A DNA stretch of 64,000 bases, from positions 124,001 through 188,000 of the forward strand of contig NZ_JADRCR010000009.1 in the NCBI RefSeq assembly GCF_016649425.1. The letters run 5' to 3'. The stretch's first letter is position 1; the number at the start of each line of letters is the position of its first letter. This DNA comes from Limnobaculum allomyrinae. GTDB lineage: Bacteria > Pseudomonadota > Gammaproteobacteria > Enterobacterales > Enterobacteriaceae. The notes below the pieces were generated by a model. It was not told the origin of the DNA, made no database searches, and was given only the letters and a program-made list of their open reading frames with translations. A program made the position numbers and the translations under genes. Positions 50,806 to 62,999 of the stretch are shown here, one piece after another.

Positions 50806-51308
50806 CTTAATAAAAATAACACTTTTATTTTTTAAGTTTCAGGAATAAACAGATATTCATTGCTATTGTTTTAAGACTGGTGGAATTATTTTTTTATTAA
50901 TGAATAAGTATGAGGGAATTATTATTTGAGATAATTAATGGCATTTTATCTGATAGTTGATTTTCACTATTCTCGCATAATGGTCGGTGCTTTTGTTTAA
51001 AAAAAGTACCCTGCAAGAATATGTATTTTTTTTCTTCGGGTATTCCCGAGGCGGTTCTGTATTTTTCATGTAGCTGAAAAATAATCGTTTTAATGGTTAT
51101 TGTGTCTCATAAAAATAATGAAGAAAATATATCTGACTATTTATTATGAGGAAATCGATGTTTAATTAATTTCAGAGGAGTCTTTTTAAGTCTTTTTGAT
51201 TAATTGAGGTCTGCTTTTTAATGATTTTTTAAGATTTAATGAGTGCTTTTTGTGTTTTTATTTCAGCATAAGGCAAGGTGTTTATTTTACTGATAAAGGT
51301 ATTCATAA
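50806..51308. other. AT-rich spacer between gspO and the first chitinase
   Basis: 503 bp without a gene. A short hairpin TCGGG-TATT-CCCGA (51036-51049) lacks a following T run. No clear terminator ends gspO, and the region probably contains the chitinase promoter, which I could not define. Confidence 0.5.
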
Positions 51309-54017
<2,709 letters not shown>

Positions 54018-54031
54018 TCGTTGAGTCATCG

Positions 54032-54060
54032 GGCGTGCAGTACCAAAAGTATTGCACGCC
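54032..54060 (+). terminator. Strong hairpin between the two chitinase genes
   Basis: GGCGTGCAGTAC (54032-54043) pairs with GTATTGCACGCC (54049-54060) with a single G-T pair. It is followed by ATTTCCC, so the T tract is poor. It may be a partial terminator that lowers expression of the second gene. Confidence 0.55.
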
Positions 54061-54121
54061 ATTTCCCAACCGATCGTTTTTGATGATGGTTAAAGAACCA
54101 TTCTTAATCGGAGCTTTTATT

Positions 54122-56698
54122 ATGAAGATGACGTTGCTATCGAAAACATTCATAGTGTTGGGTTTTTGTAGCATGGCCTCATCGGCCATGGCATTAGAAG
54201 CCTGGAGCGGTCAGGAAGGGAGTGATAACTTTCAGGTCATTTATTCCGGTAATGTTTATGCCAATGCATGGTGGGTCGGAGCAAGTGATTGTCCTGCCAG
54301 CTCAATTCAGAATCCTGATAGCAATGCGTGGCGTTTCGTTCGGGCAGCTACTGAGCCGGAAATAAAACAGTACGGTAATCCAACGACTTGTGATGTCTCT
54401 AATGGTGCGGGTGCCGTTGTTGCCCCAGGTTTTGATAATACACTAGCTTATACCAAGGACACTGTTGTTGCATCAGCAGGTGCTACCTATAAAGCCGTCG
54501 CAGATATTGCCGATCATACTTTTGAACCAGGAAAATCTAATCCCTGGAAGGCATATGTAGCAGCTCCGGGATGGGCAGCAGATAAAGTTTATGATGCCGG
54601 GGCTATTGTCATAGTTAATAGCCAGGGCTATTTGTCATTGTTCTATAACATCGGGGATAACCCCGCCAGCGTTGATAACCAAAGTCCGGATGGTAATAAC
54701 GGTCGTCCATGGCAGCCATTGGGGCCATTAACTAACTTTACCGATCAGGAACTGGCTAAAGCACCAACGTTGAATCTGGAAACCACTTATGCAGCAGGAA
54801 CCTTGGTTAAATATCAAGGTGTTCCTTATGTTGCCCAGTCGCAGGTTCATAAGGTGAAACCTGATGATAAAACCCTGTGGGAAATTTTCATTGACTGGAG
54901 CGGGACTAAAGAGTGGGTTGGTAAGCCAAATTCCACATGGCCAAAACATGTTTATGCTCCATACGTGGACTTTACCTTAAACAGTATTCCAGACTTAGCC
55001 TCACTGGCGAAGAGTCAAAATATAACCCACTACACGCTGGCCTTTATCGTGGCTAAAGATGGTAATACCTGTCTGCCAACCTGGGGTACAGCCTATAACA
55101 TCAACGATTATACTCAATACAGAAAGATTAAAGAGCTGCGCGAAGCTGGCGGTGATGTAATGGTGTCTATTGGTGGGGCAAATAATACCCCGCTGGCAGC
55201 GGCCTGTAAAAACGTAGATGACCTACAGAAACAATATTATGACATTGTTGATAACCTGAATCTTAACGTTCTGGATTTCGATATTGAAGGTAACTGGGTT
55301 GCGGATAATGAGTCAATTCAACGGCGCAATGAAGCAGTGAAAAAAGTACAGGATCGCTGGCGTCAGGAAAGCCGCAAAGTAGGTATCTGGTATACCTTAC
55401 CGATTCTGCCAACCGGATTAACTCAGGAAGGGATCTATGTACTGAATGATGCGAAAGCCAAAGGTGTGGATTTGGCGGGCATTAACGTAATGACCATGGA
55501 CTACGGTAATAGCATTTGTCAGTCAGCCGGCACTGAAGGTCAGAATATTCACGCTAAGTGTGCCACATCAGCGGTGGATAATCTGTTTTCTCAGGTAAAA
55601 GCCATTTGGCCAGACAAAGACGATGCTGCGGTGAATGCCATGTTAGGCACGACACCAATGATCGGCTATAACGACGTTCAGGGTGAAGTATTCTTTATGT
55701 CCGATGCGAAAGTCGTTTATCAGCAGGCGAAAGATCGCAACATCGGTATGATTGGTATTTGGTCATTGTTCCGGGATCAACCGGGTACTGCCGGATACGT
55801 TGGGCCAGAAAATAGTGGTATGACCGAACAACAGGCGCCGATATATGCTTATAGTAAGGTTTTTGCTCCGTTTACTACTGCCAGTGATGGTCAACCAGTA
55901 CCTCCGGTTAGCGGAAATGTTCCTCCGGTTGTCAATGCCGGAATTAACCAGACGGTGGATGGTGCACAAACTATCACGCTGGATGGTTCTGGTTCTACCG
56001 ATCAGGATGGGGATGCATTAACTTATCAGTGGGAGCAAACCGGTGGGCCTGCGGTGGCTCTGAACGGTGCTGATGCGGCACAAGCAACCTTTAATGTCGA
56101 ACAACCGGTACAGCACGCAACCTATAAGTTCCGTCTGACGGTTAAAGATCAAGAGCACAGTGCTTATGCGGATACCAGCGTCTCTGTGGTTAACGCAGCG
56201 CAGCCAATTGCACCAACGTTAACATTGTCACCAAGTTGGCAGGTACAAAGTGGGAGTCAGGTGGTGATTACTGCTACAGCGACCGATCCTGATAGTGTTG
56301 GTAATCAGCTAACCTGGAGTTGGACTATCCCGAGTGAATTAGCTCAGGTTACCGGACAAGGCACCAATACGCTGACGATTACGGCACCATCGGTCACCAC
56401 AGTGAAGAGCTATCAACTGACGGCACGGGTTATCGATCAAAATAACCTGAGTGCAACGGCTAATACGGCGCTACAGATAAATCCTGTGGTACAACCAGCG
56501 CCAACACCGTCAGGGGATTATCAATATGTTTATCCAAAAGCTATCAGTAAATACGCTGCCGGAACTCGTGTATTAGCGAAAGATGGCAGCATTTATGAGT
56601 GTAAACCATTCCCATATTCTGGCTGGTGTAGTCAGGCGGCATGGTCTTACGAACCGGGTAAGGGCGTTAACTGGAAAGATGTCTGGGATAAACGTTAA
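54122..56698 (+). CDS. chiA: Secreted GH18 endochitinase, E. coli ChiA (YheB) type, with PKD and chitin-binding domains
   Basis: 858 residues from ATG 54122 (MKMTLLSKTF), behind CGGAGC. Upstream in-frame codons run through the hairpin. Signal peptide about 1-24 (ending SSAMA). An N-terminal chitin-binding module (LEAWSGQEGSDNFQVIYSG) and further CBM5/12-like repeats (to about 260) are followed by a GH18 domain about 275-580 with NVLDFDIE (D385, D387, catalytic acid E389), two PKD domains (about 600-690 and 697-790) and a C-terminal binding module about 800-858. The catalytic part is close to E. coli ChiA, which is exported by the E. coli Gsp system; the PKD and C-terminal modules are not in that protein. 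Confidence 0.93.
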   Translation: MKMTLLSKTFIVLGFCSMASSAMALEAWSGQEGSDNFQVIYSGNVYANAWWVGASDCPASSIQNPDSNAWRFVRAATEPEIKQYGNPTTCDVSNGAGAVVAPGFDNTLAYTKDTVVASAGATYKAVADIADHTFEPGKSNPWKAYVAAPGWAADKVYDAGAIVIVNSQGYLSLFYNIGDNPASVDNQSPDGNNGRPWQPLGPLTNFTDQELAKAPTLNLETTYAAGTLVKYQGVPYVAQSQVHKVKPDDKTLWEIFIDWSGTKEWVGKPNSTWPKHVYAPYVDFTLNSIPDLASLAKSQNITHYTLAFIVAKDGNTCLPTWGTAYNINDYTQYRKIKELREAGGDVMVSIGGANNTPLAAACKNVDDLQKQYYDIVDNLNLNVLDFDIEGNWVADNESIQRRNEAVKKVQDRWRQESRKVGIWYTLPILPTGLTQEGIYVLNDAKAKGVDLAGINVMTMDYGNSICQSAGTEGQNIHAKCATSAVDNLFSQVKAIWPDKDDAAVNAMLGTTPMIGYNDVQGEVFFMSDAKVVYQQAKDRNIGMIGIWSLFRDQPGTAGYVGPENSGMTEQQAPIYAYSKVFAPFTTASDGQPVPPVSGNVPPVVNAGINQTVDGAQTITLDGSGSTDQDGDALTYQWEQTGGPAVALNGADAAQATFNVEQPVQHATYKFRLTVKDQEHSAYADTSVSVVNAAQPIAPTLTLSPSWQVQSGSQVVITATATDPDSVGNQLTWSWTIPSELAQVTGQGTNTLTITAPSVTTVKSYQLTARVIDQNNLSATANTALQINPVVQPAPTPSGDYQYVYPKAISKYAAGTRVLAKDGSIYECKPFPYSGWCSQAAWSYEPGKGVNWKDVWDKR

Positions 56699-56710
56699 CT
56701 TTTGATTAAA

Positions 56711-56742
56711 ACCAGTTATCGTCAGGGTTGGCGATAACTGGT
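56711..56742. other. Perfect 11-bp hairpin after the second chitinase
   Basis: ACCAGTTATCG (56711-56721) pairs with CGATAACTGGT (56732-56742). No T run follows on the plus strand; on the minus strand it is followed by TTTTAATC. It may protect the chitinase mRNA 3' end or limit read-through in either direction. Confidence 0.5.
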
Positions 56743-56774
56743 AAATAGTAAAGCCCTATACCGGAGAGCCCATT

Positions 56775-57209
56775 ATGAGAATTACAGCTTTCTTTGCATT
56801 TATGGCAATCAGCACCACAAGCTATGCAACCTGCTGGGATGAAGCCGCCGGGTATTTCAATATCGATCCCCGTCTGTTAAATGCAATAGCGCAAGTTGAG
56901 TCCGGTATGAAAGCCGATGCCTATAATTCCAATAACAATGGAAGCTATGATGTTGGGCTGATGCAAATTAACAGTTCCCATTTTTCTCGCCTGAAAAAAC
57001 TGGGTGTGGATGAACATATATTGGTAAACGACCCTTGTATTTCTGTGTTGGTCGGCGCTTCCATTTTATCAGAAATGATTGGCCAATATGGCTACACTTG
57101 GGAAGCGGTAGGCGCTTACAATGCCGGAATGGGTGAAAAACGTCACGATTTGAGAATGAAATATGCTTATCGGGTATGGCAGCGTTACCAAAAGCTGAAA
57201 GAAAGATAA
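56775..57209 (+). CDS. Small secreted lytic transglycosylase (SLT, IagB/PilT-like)
   Basis: 144 residues with a signal peptide (cut near SYA-T, residue 18/19). Goose-lysozyme-like SLT domain: catalytic glutamate E42 in NAIAQVESGM, then GLMQINSSHF and AVGAYNAGMG. Small SLT proteins of this type are usually encoded with type III secretion, type IV pili or conjugation systems, where they open peptidoglycan for the machine. Here it follows the T2SS and chitinase genes on the same strand, suggesting a role in passage of the secretin or pseudopilus through the wall (inference). Confidence 0.88.
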   Translation: MRITAFFAFMAISTTSYATCWDEAAGYFNIDPRLLNAIAQVESGMKADAYNSNNNGSYDVGLMQINSSHFSRLKKLGVDEHILVNDPCISVLVGASILSEMIGQYGYTWEAVGAYNAGMGEKRHDLRMKYAYRVWQRYQKLKER

Positions 57210-57228
57210 TGGATAATCCTGATAGTGT

Positions 57229-57882
57229 TTAAAACCGTTCTGGTAACTTGCCAACGTGCTGTAATTTTCCATTTTCAATTTTGATATATCCCCCCTGCTT
57301 AAGTGCAGACAAGATATTCATAATGCGGCTGCGGGAAAAATTGGTTCGCTCCTGAATGTAGGTGTAGGCACTGGTGTTTTGGCGAATCCCCTCCGGTTCA
57401 TGCATTAGCTGTAACAGGTGCAGGCATATTGATTCGTAAATAGAGATACCCGGCAGATTGAACTCTCTCTCTCCCAGAACCCGGATATAATAGGCTTGCA
57501 AATTAATTAGTTCTAATAATAAATCATTCTGGCGGATACTATCCACTGCCAACTCTACCGGTAATGAGCCCAACATAACGTTGGTTTCTGTACGTATAAA
57601 AAATTCATCCTCGCGCATATTAAAAGTAGCAATGCCTAGTATTGCGGGAGCATACATATTAGTTAATATCATGCCATCTTTATGTCGACATATAGACGCG
57701 CTGCCTTCCGTTAATAAAAGACAGAGTTGTACGCTTTTATCCGTAAGTTGAATTGTTCGATATTGTTTATAGGATTTAAAGGTGGCAAGTGGTGCTAAGA
57801 CCTCCATCAACTTATTGATATGTTCTGTGGGTTTACCCTCCCGAGCTTGAAGATAGGTTGTTTTATCATTATCGGAATTCAT
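57229..57882 (-). CDS. IprA-like winged-helix (CRP-fold) transcriptional regulator
   Basis: 217 residues. The N-terminal part resembles a cyclic-nucleotide-like beta-roll without an obvious cAMP motif, and the C-terminal helix-turn-helix reads YIQERTNFSRSRIMNILSALKQGGYIKIENGKL. This C-terminal pattern matches the enterobacterial IprA (YaiV) family, whose founding member affects hydrogen peroxide resistance in Salmonella. Convergent with the transglycosylase, 19 bases between stops. The target genes are unknown; the secretion/chitinase genes are candidates by position only. Confidence 0.78.
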   Translation of the reverse strand: MNSDNDKTTYLQAREGKPTEHINKLMEVLAPLATFKSYKQYRTIQLTDKSVQLCLLLTEGSASICRHKDGMILTNMYAPAILGIATFNMREDEFFIRTETNVMLGSLPVELAVDSIRQNDLLLELINLQAYYIRVLGEREFNLPGISIYESICLHLLQLMHEPEGIRQNTSAYTYIQERTNFSRSRIMNILSALKQGGYIKIENGKLQHVGKLPERF

Positions 57883-58067
57883 TTTATGCCTTATATCATT
57901 ATGTTTATGGGTAAATTAAGCATAAGCAAGAAACGGTAAATTTCACAGAAAACTGGACCGAAAAGTCTGAAATTTCAGTAATAGTGGGAATTGTTTGCGG
58001 TTGAACGCAGTGGCAGTTGATGGGTTTCGGTTTTCTTATGGATAATTCGACTGATACGCATGATTTA

Positions 58068-58111
58068 ATAAGGCATCACAACGGACATTGATCTCTGCTG
58101 TGATGCCTTAT
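58068..58111 (-). terminator. Hairpin downstream of dolP
   Basis: ATAAGGCATCACA (58068-58080) and TGTGATGCCTTAT (58099-58111) form a perfect 13-bp stem. On the minus strand it is followed by TAAATC, so the U tract is weak, but its position 34 bases after the dolP stop suggests termination. Confidence 0.6.
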
Positions 58112-58144
58112 AAAGACCGAATTAAATAATTTCAGGCCAGGTAA

Positions 58145-58723
58145 TTACTTAACGTACTGGAATACGGTAATAACCTGTTTTACACCGCTCACTTCGCTGG
58201 CAACTTTCGCGGCTTCTTTACCCTGGGCTTCAGTCACCAGACCTAACAGGAAGACCTCACCATTTTCCGTTACTACTTTCACATTGCTGGATTTCACTTT
58301 GTCGCTGGTCAGCAGCTGTGAACGAATTTTAGTGGTGATCCAGCTATCGCTTGAAGCGGTACCGATTTCAACGGGTTTACCTTCACGGACTGCGTTATGA
58401 ACTTCCTGAGCGCCATCTACACCGACAGCAATATTTTTTGCGCGTTCAGCCAGCTCTGCTTTTGGGGTTTGGCCGGTTAGTAAAACGCTGCCGTGGTAAG
58501 CGGTAGTGACGATACGGGCTTCTTGTTTAATTTCTTGATCTTTCGCAATAGCATTACTGACCCGGGCTTCTAATGTCACATCATCTACCTGTGTGCCTAC
58601 AGTACGTGGGTCGGTTGCTGTTTTAGTGGCCACAGCTGCACTACCGGCGACAACAGCCACACAGCCGCTTAGCATAGTGGTACTCAGTAACATAGCCAAC
58701 ACGGTAAGGTTACGGATTTTCAT
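58145..58723 (-). CDS. dolP: Outer-membrane lipoprotein DolP (YraP)
   Basis: Dual BON-domain lipoprotein that supports outer-membrane integrity and BAM activity and localises to division sites in E. coli. It has 192 residues. Lipobox LSGC with lipidated C21. BON domains at about 45-115 and 122-190. It lies 13 bases downstream of diaA in the order lpoA-yraN-diaA-dolP, as in E. coli. Confidence 0.97.
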   Translation of the reverse strand: MKIRNLTVLAMLLSTTMLSGCVAVVAGSAAVATKTATDPRTVGTQVDDVTLEARVSNAIAKDQEIKQEARIVTTAYHGSVLLTGQTPKAELAERAKNIAVGVDGAQEVHNAVREGKPVEIGTASSDSWITTKIRSQLLTSDKVKSSNVKVVTENGEVFLLGLVTEAQGKEAAKVASEVSGVKQVITVFQYVK

Positions 58724-58736
58724 TCAAAAAGCTCCT

Positions 58737-59327
58737 TCAGTCATCCTGGTGAGGGAATAGGGTGTAATCAATAAGATCGCAAAGACAGTTGATAATCAGC
58801 ATATGCATTTCTTGTATTCGAGCTGTCCGATGCGAGGGAATACGGATTTCAACATCCTGCAGACCCAGTAAACCAGCCAGTTCACCGCCATCAGACCCGG
58901 TTAGCGCAACAATAGTCATATCCCGGGTTACTGCGGCTTCAACGGCTTTGATGATATCACGGCTGTTACCACGGCTTGAAATCGCCACTAAAATATCACC
59001 GGCCTGTCCCAGCGCACGTACCTGTTTAGCATAACCTTCGTCTTTTATGCCACCATTATTAATGGCGGTGAGGGTGATGGTGTCGGCACTGAGGGCTAAA
59101 GCCGGTAAGCTGGGACGTTCCGTTTCAAAACGATGGATGAGCGTAGCGGCAAAATGCTGAGCATTAGCGGCGGAGGCGCCATTTCCACAGGTCAGCACTT
59201 TATTACCATTAAGTAATGACTGGACGATGCTCATTGCCGCGCGGGATATGGAGTCTGGCAGGGCTTCTGCTGCTGCAATTTGTGTTTGGATGCTTTCGGT
59301 AAAACAGCCTTTAATTCTTTCTAACAT
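58737..59327 (-). CDS. diaA: DnaA initiator-associating protein DiaA
   Basis: SIS-fold protein, 196 residues (the same as E. coli), that binds DnaA and promotes replication initiation at oriC. The sugar-isomerase-like signature [21 protein letters not shown] is at about 46-66, with [18 protein letters not shown] and a C-terminal [14 protein letters not shown]. It has no catalytic role as an isomerase in characterised relatives. Confidence 0.97.
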   Translation of the reverse strand: MLERIKGCFTESIQTQIAAAEALPDSISRAAMSIVQSLLNGNKVLTCGNGASAANAQHFAATLIHRFETERPSLPALALSADTITLTAINNGGIKDEGYAKQVRALGQAGDILVAISSRGNSRDIIKAVEAAVTRDMTIVALTGSDGGELAGLLGLQDVEIRIPSHRTARIQEMHMLIINCLCDLIDYTLFPHQDD

Positions 59328-59372
59328 AGTATGAGTTCTGCTTTCGTTTTGCTTGTTAGGCCGAAGAGGGCG

Positions 59373-59774
59373 CTAGGTCTCACCATCGGCATTGAACGCG
59401 TTCGGCAACCATTGTAACTGATTACCGGTAATGGCTAAAACATCGAACCGACAGTTTGTTGTTTCCAGACATAATTGGTGTTGTGCTAACCAGCGGGAAG
59501 CAGCATAAAGCAGACGTTGTCGTTTATGCCAGGTAATAGAATCGGTGGCGTGACCAAAGTGTGAATTCTGTCGATAGCGCACTTCCACAAAGACCAGAAT
59601 ATCGCCATCCTGCATAATCAGATCCAATTCACCACCGCGAAACTTAACGTTGGCGGTGACAAAACATAACCCCGATCGTTCCAGATGGCGACGCGCTATG
59701 GCTTCATAGCGCGTACCAACCTGATAGTGGGTTATTTTACCGGAACCAGTTGTCCCTGACGGTATTGTATCCAT
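59373..59774 (-). CDS. yraN: UPF0102 endonuclease-like protein YraN
   Basis: 133 residues with a restriction-endonuclease-like fold: [16 protein letters not shown], then the conserved [23 protein letters not shown], containing the E-x-D and E-V-x pattern of the active site. The function in enterobacteria is not established. The start at 59774 lies 43 bases inside the 3' end of lpoA. Conserved between lpoA and diaA. Confidence 0.93.
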   Translation of the reverse strand: MDTIPSGTTGSGKITHYQVGTRYEAIARRHLERSGLCFVTANVKFRGGELDLIMQDGDILVFVEVRYRQNSHFGHATDSITWHKRQRLLYAASRWLAQHQLCLETTNCRFDVLAITGNQLQWLPNAFNADGET

Positions 59775-61516
59775 GGTAATTGACGGTGAACCACGCAGTT
59801 AGTGTCTGCACTGAGTATGCCTGTGGAACCCGTAATTTTGAAGTCAGGTAACTGACTAATTTCTGAGAAATGGTTCGCAAGTTCCCAAGCATCAGCTCCC
59901 ATACCGTAAAGGCGAGCCAGAGTATAGTCGCTGCTATATTTGCTTGCTGCTTGTGAAATCGCCGGGGAAAGTCCTACCAGCATTGGAATTTCACTGAACT
60001 GAAGACCTTCCATTTCGAAACGGAAATCCGGACCGGCACCCGCCTGATAACTGCGTGAGCTGGCGTACAACCCTGCGGTTTTAGAGGCTTTAGAGATATC
60101 TAACATCGGCTTAATCAACGCCAGTTCTGGCTGTGTTGCGACAATATAGATAGCATCCACCGGGCCACTGATGGTGCCGGTTACTCCTGACGAAAGGGTA
60201 ATTGGCTGACCTTCAGCACTCATACCGCGACCACCGCTCAGCGCTTCTCTCAAACCAGCCTGATTAGAGAAGAATTGAACGCGAGCCGCGTTACCACCAA
60301 ACTGACTCCATTGATCGGCAAAGGCACGTGCGACGCGATCGCCAAGATTTCCACGTGGTGCGATAATCAGCGGAGAGGTTTTACCCTGAGCATTGATATG
60401 GCGGGCGGCATCAGCAGCTTCATCTTCCGGAGACAGGGCGAAATAACAGATGTTCGGGCGATCTGAAATAGTACTTGGTTGGTTCAGCGCCAGCATATTG
60501 AGTGTTGACGGTGACTGCGCCAGTTTTTCTACGTCAGTTTTGATTAATGGACCAACGATAACTGAAGCACCGTCTTGTTCAGCTTGTGCCAGAAGTTCTT
60601 CTACAGGTTTACTGCCGGTATCGTAAACTTTGACCTGGGTAGTGGCACCGGTAGGGCTTTGTGATTTCGCCGTATTAAAACCTTCCTGAATTGCCGGGCT
60701 GAACTTACTGCCGGAACCGGTCAACGGTAGTAATAACGCGATATTAGCGGTGGAAGAGTCTGCTTTTTGGAAACCTAATGCGCGAGCCAGTGGTGCCGGT
60801 AACATTTTGGATGCCGGATGGCTGCTGTAGCGACCTTGCCAGTCTTTAACCGCAGACTGAAGCATGCTGTTGTCCGCTTTATTGTTCTGGTAGGTTTGCA
60901 GTAATTCCAGCCACTCGCTTAGCGTATTTTCATTAGCATCAACATTTAGCGCGGTGAGCATCGGCATGGTAAACCGGTTTAACAAGTTCCAGGTCTGATC
61001 GATAACCTTCTGCTTTTCATCTTCGGCTACCAGCGGTTCCAGATTAATATAGGCGCGCAGTTGAGCAACCGGGTCACGACCCTGATTAGCCTGGATCTCT
61101 ACCCGATAATAGCGGGCTTTCTGTACGTCAGATAAGCCGTTGAGGTTAATGTTTTTTAGCCACTGGAACATACCTTTGCTATCCTGTTGCTTTGCTGCCA
61201 GTTCGGCACGTAACAGGAGTCGCTCCTGATCCTGATCAACAGTCAGCATCTCGGGTAGTTCTTGTAGTATATTCAGCGCCTGTTTGGTGTCATTTTCCAT
61301 AATCAGTGCGCGAACGGCTAACAGCTTCCAGTTTATCTGAGCTTCGCCATTGCTTTCAGCGGCGAGTTGCAAGTAGTGAGCTGATGGTTGAGTCAGTTCA
61401 CCCTGAATACTGTTTTGTGAGTTATTTAAACTTAGGCATCCTACCAAAAACAGCGTAGCCAGTACTACTGGCAGAGCCTGGCTTGCCTTAGTACGAAGGT
61501 ATGTAGTTAAACGCAT
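59732..61516 (-). CDS. lpoA: Penicillin-binding protein activator LpoA
   Basis: Outer-membrane lipoprotein that reaches through the periplasm to activate PBP1a (MrcA). It has 594 residues, clearly shorter than E. coli LpoA (678). The lipobox is LVGC with C27. An N-terminal TPR-rich domain (about 35-245) precedes a periplasmic-binding-protein-like domain (about 255-590: [23 protein letters not shown]). The shortfall lies in the inter-domain and C-terminal low-complexity parts that vary among species. Divergent from rsmI. Confidence 0.95.
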   Translation of the reverse strand: MRLTTYLRTKASQALPVVLATLFLVGCLSLNNSQNSIQGELTQPSAHYLQLAAESNGEAQINWKLLAVRALIMENDTKQALNILQELPEMLTVDQDQERLLLRAELAAKQQDSKGMFQWLKNINLNGLSDVQKARYYRVEIQANQGRDPVAQLRAYINLEPLVAEDEKQKVIDQTWNLLNRFTMPMLTALNVDANENTLSEWLELLQTYQNNKADNSMLQSAVKDWQGRYSSHPASKMLPAPLARALGFQKADSSTANIALLLPLTGSGSKFSPAIQEGFNTAKSQSPTGATTQVKVYDTGSKPVEELLAQAEQDGASVIVGPLIKTDVEKLAQSPSTLNMLALNQPSTISDRPNICYFALSPEDEAADAARHINAQGKTSPLIIAPRGNLGDRVARAFADQWSQFGGNAARVQFFSNQAGLREALSGGRGMSAEGQPITLSSGVTGTISGPVDAIYIVATQPELALIKPMLDISKASKTAGLYASSRSYQAGAGPDFRFEMEGLQFSEIPMLVGLSPAISQAASKYSSDYTLARLYGMGADAWELANHFSEISQLPDFKITGSTGILSADTNCVVHRQLPWIQYRQGQLVPVK

Positions 61517-61579
61517 GCTGTATCCAATTTATTGATAATCTTGAGATCGTTAATATTAAACGGCCACCCGGATGAAACC

Positions 61580-62461
61580 ATGAGTCAACACAATCAAGTC
61601 GCTATTCTACCCTCGACCCTTTACGTGGTGCCCACTCCCATCGGTAACCTTGGCGATATTACTCAAAGAGCGCTGGATGTACTGGGTAGCGTCTCCCTTA
61701 TTGCGGCAGAAGATACCCGACATACTGGTCTGCTATTGCAGCATTTTGCCATTAATGCACAACTTTTTGCACTGCACGATCACAATGAGCAATCTAAGGC
61801 AGACATTTTAATCACAAAATTGAAAGATGGACACAGTATAGCGCTTGTTTCTGATGCTGGTACTCCATTAATTAACGATCCGGGCTACCATTTAGTGCGT
61901 CGTTGTCGGGAAGAGAATATCCGGGTAATCCCTCTGCCAGGGGCTTGCGCCGCGATTACGGCGATGTCGGCAGCGGGTCTTCCTTCCGATCGCTTTTGTT
62001 ATGAAGGTTTTTTACCGGCAAAAACAAAAGCACGTTGTGATGTGTTGCGTGATTTAGAAAATGAGCCCAGAACGCTGATTTTTTACGAATCGACACACCG
62101 CCTGCTGGATAGCCTGCAAGACATGATCACCGTTTGGGGGCCGCAGCGCTACGTGGTATTGGCGCGAGAATTAACCAAAACCTGGGAAAATATTAATGGC
62201 GCACCGGTGGGTGAGTTATTGGCCTGGGTGAAAGAAGATGAAGTGCGCCGTAAAGGCGAAATGGTATTAATTGTTGAAGGCTATAAGGCAGAAAATGAGA
62301 ATGAGCTTTCTGCGGAAGCGTTGCGTACGCTGGCGCTGTTACAAAAAGAGTTACCGTTAAAAAAGGCGGCGGCTCTGGCAGCTGAAATTCATGGTGTGAA
62401 GAAAAATGCGCTCTATCGCCACGTGTTGGATCAACAGCAAGGTGAAGAGGAAGACGAGTAG
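61580..62461 (+). CDS. rsmI: 16S rRNA 2'-O-ribose C1402 methyltransferase RsmI
   Basis: SAM-dependent methyltransferase modifying C1402 in the ribosomal P site. I chose ATG 61580 ([20 protein letters not shown]), giving 293 residues (E. coli 286). An upstream TTG-initiated frame from 61532 overlaps the lpoA promoter region. Motifs [42 protein letters not shown] and the C-terminal [19 protein letters not shown] are all typical. It is followed by rnpB. Confidence 0.96.
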   Translation: MSQHNQVAILPSTLYVVPTPIGNLGDITQRALDVLGSVSLIAAEDTRHTGLLLQHFAINAQLFALHDHNEQSKADILITKLKDGHSIALVSDAGTPLINDPGYHLVRRCREENIRVIPLPGACAAITAMSAAGLPSDRFCYEGFLPAKTKARCDVLRDLENEPRTLIFYESTHRLLDSLQDMITVWGPQRYVVLARELTKTWENINGAPVGELLAWVKEDEVRRKGEMVLIVEGYKAENENELSAEALRTLALLQKELPLKKAAALAAEIHGVKKNALYRHVLDQQQGEEEDE

Positions 62462-62534
62462 TTTTGGGGCGTTTCCAGCAGGGTTTAACCAAACCGTGTT
62501 GGTTTGTGTTCTGGCTTATTGTGGCTATCACGGG

Positions 62535-62540
62535 TATACT
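62535..62540 (+). promoter_or_regulatory. -10 element of the rnpB promoter
   Basis: TATACT, eight bases before the predicted 5' end of RNase P RNA at 62548. I did not find a good -35 at 16-18 bp. Confidence 0.45.
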
Positions 62541-62547
62541 CCGCGCC

Positions 62548-62921
<374 letters not shown>

Positions 62922-62938
62922 ATATCTTTTAAAACAAG

Positions 62939-62999
62939 CGGTTGATGTGTTTTCTACCGTATCTCAGATAATGGGATACATGGTGGGATACATCAACCG
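62939..62999. repeat. Inverted repeat and GGGATACA repeats at the integrase start
   Basis: CGGTTGATGT (62939-62948) and ACATCAACCG (62990-62999) are perfect 10-bp inverted repeats. Between them GGGATACA occurs twice (62973-62980 and 62985-62992). They flank or overlap the likely int start codon and may be recombinase or autoregulator binding sites. Confidence 0.6.
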
